From the NCBI GenBank assembly GCA_903831925.1, contig CAIKZV010000458.1:1-5655 (forward strand): a stretch of DNA of 5,655 nt, written 5' to 3'. The translations under genes were made by a program, and so were the position numbers. The stretch comes from an uncultured Burkholderiales bacterium (lineage in GTDB: Bacteria > Pseudomonadota > Gammaproteobacteria > Burkholderiales > Burkholderiaceae_E). Position 1 is the first letter of the stretch; each line of letters begins with the position of its first letter. The notes below the pieces were generated by a model that saw only the letters and a list, made by a program, of their open reading frames with translations, did not search any database and had not been told where the DNA came from. Positions 1 to 4,443 of the stretch are shown piece after piece.

Positions 1-176
1 CCGGCGATCCGGCGCACAACGAAGAACTCGCCAAGAACCGTGCCAAGGCTGTGAAGGACGCAATGGTTGCAGCGGGCGTTGCTGAAGCCAACATCACCAT
101 GCAGCCGCCCGAGTATCTGACCGGCAGCTATGAAGATCGGGCCGCGCGCCGGGTCGACATCAACAAGGCAAACTGA
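1..176 (+). CDS. OmpA-family outer-membrane/peptidoglycan-binding protein, C-terminal end (partial)
   Basis: Only the last 57 codons are present; the reading frame enters at base 3 and ends at the TGA at 174-176. The peptide has the hallmarks of the end of an OmpA/MotB-type peptidoglycan-binding domain: a GDPAHNEELAKNRAKAV stretch (the conserved N-x-x-L-x-x-x-R-A-x-x-V helix), a short loop, then RAARRVDI, matching the family's terminal R-x-x-x-R-R-V-x-I/V strand. In this family the conserved Asp and Arg bind the diaminopimelate of peptidoglycan, anchoring outer membrane to wall. The N-terminal part, which would show whether this is a beta-barrel, lipoprotein or soluble form, lies outside the window. 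A strong terminator follows, so it is transcriptionally separate from the genes to the right. The family call is fairly secure; the exact member is unknown. Confidence 0.8.
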   Translation, partial: GDPAHNEELAKNRAKAVKDAMVAAGVAEANITMQPPEYLTGSYEDRAARRVDINKAN

Positions 177-187
177 CCTGCGCGATT

Positions 188-205
188 CCCGGGACTTGTC
201 CCGGG
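188..205 (+). repeat. GC-rich hairpin upstream of the main terminator
   Basis: CCCGGGAC at 188-195 and GTCCCGGG at 198-205 are perfect inverted repeats separated by TT, followed by TTT. As RNA it would fold as a stem of about 7 bp with a 4-nt loop. It lies 11 bp after the OmpA-family stop codon. The following T-run is too short for an efficient terminator alone, so I read it as an auxiliary or 3'-end-protecting hairpin before the stronger one. Confidence 0.5.
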
Positions 206-216
206 TTTCACGCCAG

Positions 217-257
217 CCGGGCAGATCGCAATGACCTTGCGATCTGCCCGGTTTTTT
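217..257 (+). terminator. Rho-independent terminator of the OmpA-family gene
   Basis: A perfect 14-bp stem (217-230 paired with 238-251, starting CCGGGCAGATC) encloses the 7-nt loop ATGACCT and is followed directly by six T residues (252-257). This is a textbook intrinsic terminator for + strand transcription. Read from the - strand there is no T-run after the stem, so it should not efficiently end the convergent aldo/keto reductase transcript, although the hairpin could still stabilise that RNA's 3' end. Confidence 0.92.
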
Positions 258-269
258 ATTTCAGCCCGC

Positions 270-1250
270 TCAGGCGTGACCAGTCACCGCATGCGGCACA
301 TAGGGCGCTTCCATCGATCGGATTTCATCGGTGCTCAGTGTGAACGACAGGGCAGCGACCGCATCGTCGAGCTGCTCGAGACGCGTCGCACCGATGATCG
401 GCGCGGTGACTTCCGACTTCTGCAGCACCCAGGCAAGCGCAATCTGAGCGCGCGGCACGCCGCGGGCCTGTGCCACCTCGCCGACAGCTTCGGCCACTTT
501 GCGGTCGGCATCGCCGGTGCGCGCATAGAGGGTGCGTCCGAACTCATCGGTCTCCAGACGCGCGGTCGACTGGTCCCAGGGACGGGTCAGCCGGCCTCGC
601 GCAAGCGGGCTCCACGGAATGACCGCAATCCCCTGATCACGGCAGAGCGGCAGCATTTCGCGCTCTTCTTCGCGGTAAAGCAGGTTCACGAAATTCTGCA
701 TCGACACGAATCGCGTCCAGCCGTGGCGTTCAGAGATCGCCAGCGCCTTGGCGAACTGCCAGGCGTACATCGATGAGGCACCGATGTAGCGGGCCTTGCC
801 TGCCTTGACGACGTCGTGCAGCGCTTCGAGGGTTTCTTCGATCGGCGTGCCGTAATCCCAGCGATGAATCTGGTAGAGGTCGACATGGTCGGTGCCCAGA
901 CGGCGCAGGCTTGCGTCGATCTCGGTCATGATTGCCTTGCGCGACAGCCCGGCGCCATTAGGGCCCTTGTGCATCCGACCGTTCACTTTGGTGGCGATGA
1001 CGACTTCCTCGCGCCGGGTGTAGTCGATCAGTGCACGTCCGACATATTCCTCACTGGTGCCGTCGGAATAGACATTGGCCGTGTCAAAAAAATTGATACC
1101 GAGATCGAGTGCGCGCTTGATGAAGGGCCGGCTCTCGGCCTCACCCATCGACCAGGGGTGAGTACCGCGATCGGGCGCGCCATAGCTCATGCATCCGAGG
1201 CAAAGGCGTGAGACATCGAGGCCGGTGCGGCCGAGTTTCAGGGTTTTCAT
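270..1250 (-). CDS. Aldo/keto reductase, YajO-like (AKR superfamily)
   Basis: This 326-residue protein is a typical full-length aldo/keto reductase, a TIM-barrel enzyme that reduces aldehydes or ketones with NADPH. The N-terminus MKTLKLGRTGLDVSRLCLG is the classic AKR beginning. The catalytic tetrad is complete: Asp56 and Tyr61 (FFDTANVYSDG), Lys88 (IATKVNG) and His129 (YQIHRWDYGTP). ARYIGASS (about 153-160), SMQNFVNLLYR (183-193), IPWSPLARGRLTR (211-223) and the cofactor-loop IIGATR (285-290) are also present. An upstream in-frame ATG at 1331 would add 27 residues lying inside the preceding gene; I prefer 1250 because GAGG at 1259-1262 is 8 nt upstream and the family N-terminus begins there. 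It is the second gene of a - strand operon, 10 bp after the carboxymuconolactone decarboxylase-family gene. The overall pattern resembles the group that includes E. coli YajO, but the substrate is not predictable. Confidence 0.93.
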   Translation of the reverse strand: MKTLKLGRTGLDVSRLCLGCMSYGAPDRGTHPWSMGEAESRPFIKRALDLGINFFDTANVYSDGTSEEYVGRALIDYTRREEVVIATKVNGRMHKGPNGAGLSRKAIMTEIDASLRRLGTDHVDLYQIHRWDYGTPIEETLEALHDVVKAGKARYIGASSMYAWQFAKALAISERHGWTRFVSMQNFVNLLYREEEREMLPLCRDQGIAVIPWSPLARGRLTRPWDQSTARLETDEFGRTLYARTGDADRKVAEAVGEVAQARGVPRAQIALAWVLQKSEVTAPIIGATRLEQLDDAVAALSFTLSTDEIRSMEAPYVPHAVTGHA

Positions 1251-1258
1251 CTGACTTG

Positions 1259-1262
1259 CCTC
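1259..1262 (-). promoter_or_regulatory. Ribosome binding site of the aldo/keto reductase, overlapping the upstream stop codon
   Basis: On the - strand the sequence reads TGAGGCAAGTCAG then ATG. The GAGG core uses the last two bases of the upstream gene's TGA and lies 8 nt before the ATG at 1250. This decides the start in favour of 1250 and suggests the two genes are translationally coupled. Confidence 0.65.
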
Positions 1263-1845
1263 AGTTCTTTTCGTCGAAATAGGCACGAAGGTCGGGGTCG
1301 AGGGTCTGGCCTTCGTCGAGCTGCACGCCAAGGGTGTTGAGAATCATCGAGACCTGGGTGTACTGGCCGGCGGTGAAGACCGCGTCCATGCACTGCTTGG
1401 GGTTGAAATGCGCAGACAGTTCCTGCCAGGTCGCCGGGGTGATGAACTGATCGGCATGCAATTCGTCGCAGGCCTTGATCAGGGCGACTTCGGGGGCGCG
1501 CCAGTTGGGCGCCTGTGCGCCTTGCTTGATCGCGGTGATTTCGGCTTTGGTGAGTCCGGTGCGCTCGCCGATCTCGCAATGTTGTGTCCATTCATAGCCC
1601 GAGCGGCACAGAAAGCCGATACGCAGCACCACGATCTCCCGCTCGCGAGCGGGCAGGGTATTGCGCTTGCTCAGTACATAGCTTGCCCAGCCGAGAAAAG
1701 CACGCAGTGCGTCCGGATGACCGAGCAGCGTGCGAAAGATGTTCAGGATCGGGCCGCGCGTCATGAGCGGTGTGGCGAGTGCTGTCTGCTCGGCAGTCCA
1801 GTCCTTCTGTGGGACGGGCGCAATACGGGGGCTTCTCAGTCTCAT
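1261..1845 (-). CDS. Carboxymuconolactone decarboxylase-family (AhpD-fold) protein
   Basis: The protein has 194 residues from the ATG at 1845. It shows the all-helical carboxymuconolactone decarboxylase/AhpD pattern: GPILNIFRTLLGHPDAL (31-47), the conserved helix with REREIVVLRIGFLCRSGYEW (67-86), the Glu-x-x-x-His pair Glu85/His89, and a C-terminal helix around 147-170 (FNPKQCMDAV, then QYTQVSMILN). In AhpD itself a C-x-x-C-x-x-x-H motif gives peroxidase-type redox activity. Here the two Cys positions align with Ser82 and Glu85, so thiol redox chemistry is unlikely; Cys80 lies nearby. Members with Glu/His in place of CxxC are common and mostly uncharacterised; some act as lactone decarboxylases or hydrolases. 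Longer in-frame starts at 1863 and 1968 exist, but AAGGAG 5 nt before 1845 and the conserved N-terminus argue against them. First gene of the - strand operon. Family sure, reaction unknown. Confidence 0.88.
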   Translation of the reverse strand: MRLRSPRIAPVPQKDWTAEQTALATPLMTRGPILNIFRTLLGHPDALRAFLGWASYVLSKRNTLPAREREIVVLRIGFLCRSGYEWTQHCEIGERTGLTKAEITAIKQGAQAPNWRAPEVALIKACDELHADQFITPATWQELSAHFNPKQCMDAVFTAGQYTQVSMILNTLGVQLDEGQTLDPDLRAYFDEKN

Positions 1846-1850
1846 GGTGT

Positions 1851-1856
1851 CTCCTT
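1851..1856 (-). promoter_or_regulatory. Ribosome binding site of the carboxymuconolactone decarboxylase-family gene
   Basis: On the - strand AAGGAG lies 5 nt (ACACC) before the ATG at 1845. It is a near-consensus Shine-Dalgarno sequence and fixes this start over the in-frame ATGs at 1863 and 1968. Confidence 0.85.
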
Positions 1857-1870
1857 GGGTCATTGTTGGG

Positions 1871-1900
1871 GTTATCGATCCGCATTCTGCCTGCTGTCGG
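1871..1900 (-). promoter_or_regulatory. Weak candidate sigma-70 promoter for the - strand operon
   Basis: On the - strand CCGACA (1895-1900, four of six matches to the -35 consensus) is separated by 18 bp from GATAAC (1871-1876, four of six matches to the -10 consensus). Transcription would start around 1863-1866, giving a short leader that includes the AAGGAG ribosome site. The match is modest, so this is only a candidate. I found no comparably good + strand promoter in the same gap. Confidence 0.25.
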
Positions 1901-1946
1901 CTGCCCTGCGTGCGCGGCTGTGTTACGGTTTTCGCTTTGCCACCCC

Positions 1947-1952
1947 GAGGAG
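1947..1952 (+). promoter_or_regulatory. Ribosome binding site of the metallo-beta-lactamase-fold gene (fixes a GTG start)
   Basis: GAGGAG lies 6 nt before the GTG at 1959-1961. It is a strong Shine-Dalgarno sequence at ideal spacing and no in-frame ATG has a comparable site, so it decides for a GTG start. Confidence 0.85.
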
Positions 1953-1958
1953 ACACTC

Positions 1959-2813
1959 GTGCAGACATGGCGCATCGGATCGGTGACCGTCACCAAGATC
2001 CTCGAAATCGAATCGGTTGGCGGGTCGCGCTTCATCCTGCCGCAGGCAACACGCGAGGCGTGCTGCGAGATTGAATGGATGAAGCCTCACTTCATGGATG
2101 ACGAAGGGCGGCTCAAGATGAGCATCCATGCGCTGGTCATCCAGACGCCAACGCGGCGCATCATCGTTGATACCTGTCTGGGCAACGACAAGCAGAATCG
2201 GTCGCTTCCCAGTTGGAACAATCTGCAGGGGCCTTTCCTTCGCGACCTGGCGCAGGCCGGCTTCGCGCGTGAGTCGATCGACACGGTCATGTGCACCCAC
2301 CTGCATGTCGACCATGTCGGCTGGAACACCATGTGGGTCGACGGGAAGTGGGTGCCGACCTTTCCTAATGCGCGCTATCTCATGGCCCGCACCGAGTTCA
2401 ACTACTGGCAGGGCAAGCGGGATGTGGCCGAGCAGGTGGCGATCTTCGACGATTCGGTCAAACCGGTTTTCGATGCAGGGATGGTTGATCTGGTCGATAC
2501 CTCGTTCCAGATCTGCGATGAGGTCCGGCTGGTACCGACCGTCGGTCACACACCGGGGCATGTCAGCGTGGCGATTTCGTCGCAGGGCGAAAATGCCCTG
2601 ATCACCGGCGATTTCATCCATCACCCCTGCCAGCTTGCCTGGCCGGCCTGGGCGTCGAGCGCCGATTACGACACCGAGCAGTCGACCAAGACCCGCCGTG
2701 AAGTCTTCGGAAGGCTGGCAGGCACACCAACGCTGGTCATCGGCACCCATTTCGCAGGCGCCACTGCGGGTCATATTGTCAAAGACGGCGACGCTTTTCG
2801 TCTGGAGGTCTGA
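1959..2813 (+). CDS. Metallo-beta-lactamase-fold hydrolase (lactonase/phosphotriesterase-like)
   Basis: The 284-residue protein starts at GTG 1959. All metal ligands of the fold are visible: THLHVDH gives His114, His116, Asp118 and His119; GHTPGH gives His197; TGD gives Asp218 as the bridging ligand; GTHF gives His264. This predicts a two-metal hydrolase. Spacings (119 to 197: 78; 197 to 218: 21; 218 to 264: 46) resemble methyl parathion hydrolase-type enzymes more than AiiA-type lactonases, as does the GDFIHHPCQ segment after Asp218. Substrates of such relatives are lactones, organophosphates and other esters. There is no signal peptide, so it is probably cytoplasmic. An in-frame ATG at 1770 would add 63 unconserved residues and overlap the divergent gene, so it is rejected. 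First gene of the + strand operon; its TGA directly precedes the next ATG. Specific substrate unknown. Confidence 0.9.
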   Translation: MQTWRIGSVTVTKILEIESVGGSRFILPQATREACCEIEWMKPHFMDDEGRLKMSIHALVIQTPTRRIIVDTCLGNDKQNRSLPSWNNLQGPFLRDLAQAGFARESIDTVMCTHLHVDHVGWNTMWVDGKWVPTFPNARYLMARTEFNYWQGKRDVAEQVAIFDDSVKPVFDAGMVDLVDTSFQICDEVRLVPTVGHTPGHVSVAISSQGENALITGDFIHHPCQLAWPAWASSADYDTEQSTKTRREVFGRLAGTPTLVIGTHFAGATAGHIVKDGDAFRLEV

Positions 2814-4424
2814 ATGCATCAAGCCATGGTCAGTGCGGCCCAGCCCGAGGCGGTCGAAGCCGGCCTCGACATTCTTGCCGCCGGCGGCAATGTCATCGAC
2901 GCCGCCATCGGTGCGGCGCTGGTACAGACCGCGGTCGATCCGCAGATGTGCGGGGTGGCCGGTTTCGGTTCGATGCACATCCATCTGCCCGAGCGCGGTG
3001 TGCATACCTTCATCGATTTTCACGGGCGTGCGCCGCTGGCGACCCGCCCCGACATGTGGCAGGACCGGATCGTCGGCGAATGCGATGACGGCTTCGGTTT
3101 TGTGCTCGATGGAGCGGTCAACGAGGTCGGCTATCAGTCGATGACCACGCCGCTTACCATCAAGGCCTTCGATGAGGCCCTGCGCCGCTTCGGAACCCGA
3201 ACCCTGGCGCAGATGCTCCAGCCGGCGATCGGCTATTGCGAGTCGGGCTTTGCGGTTCGCCCGCATGTACACAGTTTCTGGATGCAGCCGGCACAGTCAG
3301 GTCGTATCGAACGCATCAGGGTGCTGACCGATTGTGCGGCCGCTGCAAAGATCTATCTCAAATCCGACGGCCAGCCACGCAAGGTCGGCGAGCTGCTGCG
3401 CAATCCCGACATGGGCCGCACCTATCGTCGGATCGCCGAGCACGGTGTCGACGATTTCTATCATGGGGAAATCGCCCGTCGCATCGATGCCGACATGAAG
3501 ACCCATGGTGGGCTGATCACCATGGCCGACCTGGCAGCCTGTGCAACCGAGTCGGTCGATCCGCTGTGGACCACCTACCGCGGTTATCGCGTGGCCACCA
3601 ACCAGCCGCCGGGCGGCGGTCTGATGATCGTGCTGATGCTCAATATTCTTGAGCAGTTCGATCTGGCCGCGATGGGTCACAACTCGCCCGAGTACATCGC
3701 AACCGTCAGCGAAGCGATGAAGATCGCGACCGTCGATAAAGACGAGCGAATGGGTGATCCGCGTTTTGTCGATATTCCGATGGCAGACCTGACCTCCAAG
3801 GAGTACGCCGCGCGCATGGCGGCTCGCATTCGCAGCGGCGCAAAGACGCGCGTGCCCCGCATGAATGCCGGTGGCCCCGAGAGCAAGGAGACCACGCATA
3901 TCTGCGTGGCCGACGCGCGCGGCAATTGCGTGTCGCTGACCCATTCGCTTGGCTCCAGTTCGGGCGTGGTCACCGATGGCCTGGGCTTCATGTACAACAA
4001 CTGCATGATGGTCTTCGATCCGCGCCCCGGCCGCGCCGGCTCGCTGGCCCCCGGCAAGGCGCGATTCTCGGCGATGTCCCCGACCATGGTCTTCAAGGGG
4101 GACAAACCGTTTTTCATCGTCGGCTCGCCCGGCGGCACCACGATCACGATGGGCAACCTGCAGGCCATCCTCAATGCAGTCGATTTCGGCATGAATGCTC
4201 AGGAGGCGGTCGAGGCGCCGCGCTTTTGCACCACCTCCGATACCATCGAAGTGACCAACCGCATTCTGCGATCAACGCAGCGTGCGCTCGAGGCCAAGGG
4301 CTATCCGGTGATGCGGCATGCCTTCAGCCACATGTTCCCGCTCGTGCATGCCATTCGCCTCAATGATGGCAAGCTCGACGGTGGCGCCGATCCGGCCGGT
4401 GACGGCATGGCCGCGGCAATCTGA
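2814..4424 (+). CDS. Gamma-glutamyltransferase-like Ntn hydrolase (proenzyme), probably not a true GGT
   Basis: The 536-residue protein aligns end to end with the gamma-glutamyltransferase family but lacks the N-terminal signal peptide of the periplasmic E. coli enzyme, so it is likely cytoplasmic. Landmarks: QPEAVEAGLDILAAGGNVID (10-29), FIDFHGRAP (66-74), a DFYHGEIARRI segment (214-224), GGLITMADLAA (232-242), RGYRVATNQPPGGG (256-269), the autoprocessing site ETTH with predicted nucleophile Thr360, FSAMSPT (418-424) and the oxyanion-loop GSPGG (437-441). Self-cleavage before Thr360 would give subunits of about 359 and 177 residues. Several gamma-glutamyl-binding positions of E. coli GGT are replaced (see findings), so an amide hydrolase or acylase with another substrate is more likely. 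GGAGG at 2804-2808 lies 5 nt before the ATG, inside the end of the preceding gene, and the stop and start abut (TGAATG), indicating coupled translation. Confidence 0.92.
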   Translation: MHQAMVSAAQPEAVEAGLDILAAGGNVIDAAIGAALVQTAVDPQMCGVAGFGSMHIHLPERGVHTFIDFHGRAPLATRPDMWQDRIVGECDDGFGFVLDGAVNEVGYQSMTTPLTIKAFDEALRRFGTRTLAQMLQPAIGYCESGFAVRPHVHSFWMQPAQSGRIERIRVLTDCAAAAKIYLKSDGQPRKVGELLRNPDMGRTYRRIAEHGVDDFYHGEIARRIDADMKTHGGLITMADLAACATESVDPLWTTYRGYRVATNQPPGGGLMIVLMLNILEQFDLAAMGHNSPEYIATVSEAMKIATVDKDERMGDPRFVDIPMADLTSKEYAARMAARIRSGAKTRVPRMNAGGPESKETTHICVADARGNCVSLTHSLGSSSGVVTDGLGFMYNNCMMVFDPRPGRAGSLAPGKARFSAMSPTMVFKGDKPFFIVGSPGGTTITMGNLQAILNAVDFGMNAQEAVEAPRFCTTSDTIEVTNRILRSTQRALEAKGYPVMRHAFSHMFPLVHAIRLNDGKLDGGADPAGDGMAAAI

Positions 4425-4429
4425 CACGC

Positions 4430-4443
4430 AGGAGTGCTCCTTA
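4430..4443 (+). promoter_or_regulatory. Ribosome binding site of the serine hydrolase, with a small self-complementary element
   Basis: AGGAG (4430-4434) lies 9 nt before the ATG at 4444 in the 19-bp gap after the gamma-glutamyltransferase-like gene. It is followed almost at once by CTCCT (4437-4441), its exact complement, so a 4-bp hairpin masking the ribosome site could form. Such a stem is weak; translation probably depends on ribosomes arriving from the upstream gene. Confidence 0.5.

Larger units (their letters stand above)
1846..1958. promoter_or_regulatory. Divergent intergenic control region
   Basis: These 113 bp separate the two start codons of the divergently transcribed operons, so promoters for both should lie here, unless either is transcribed from inside the opposing gene. 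The region is less GC-rich near 1862-1890 than the surrounding coding sequence. The two ends carry matching inverted 9-mers, GTGTCTCCT (1847-1855) and AGGAGACAC (1948-1956), each containing a Shine-Dalgarno sequence. No obvious LysR-type T-N11-A palindrome or other strong operator stood out. Confidence 0.6.

Noticed and set aside
231..776. + strand open frame opposite the aldo/keto reductase
   Set aside because: It starts in the loop of the terminator hairpin, has no ribosome site, and its product shows no domain; it is antisense to a well-supported enzyme.
270..1331. Longer aldo/keto reductase starting at 1331
   Set aside because: The extra 27 residues are encoded inside the upstream gene and match nothing typical of the family; the ATG at 1250 has GAGG at 8 nt and begins with the conserved AKR N-terminus.
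1261..1968. Longer carboxymuconolactone decarboxylase-family protein starting at 1968
   Set aside because: The start would overlap the beginning of the divergent gene and the added 41 residues are low-complexity; AAGGAG sits 5 nt before the ATG at 1845.
1770..2813. Longer metallo-hydrolase starting at the ATG at 1770
   Set aside because: The added 63 residues overlap the divergent gene's coding sequence and are unconserved; the GTG at 1959 has GAGGAG at ideal spacing.
1923..3272. 449-codon open frame on the - strand opposite the metallo-hydrolase and GGT-like genes
   Set aside because: Its translation is Arg/Asp/His-rich with no recognisable motif, and it lies antisense to two genes with complete catalytic motifs and good ribosome sites. 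It also covers part of the divergent control region. It is a high-GC codon shadow.
3297..4192. - strand open frames opposite the GGT-like gene (3297-3944 and 3677-4192)
   Set aside because: Both are antisense shadows of a gene whose full-length family match is clear; neither has recognisable motifs.
2814..4424. Naming this gene ggt as a glutathione-degrading enzyme
   Set aside because: The fold and the Thr nucleophile agree, but most gamma-glutamyl-binding residues and the signal peptide do not, so the symbol would over-claim.
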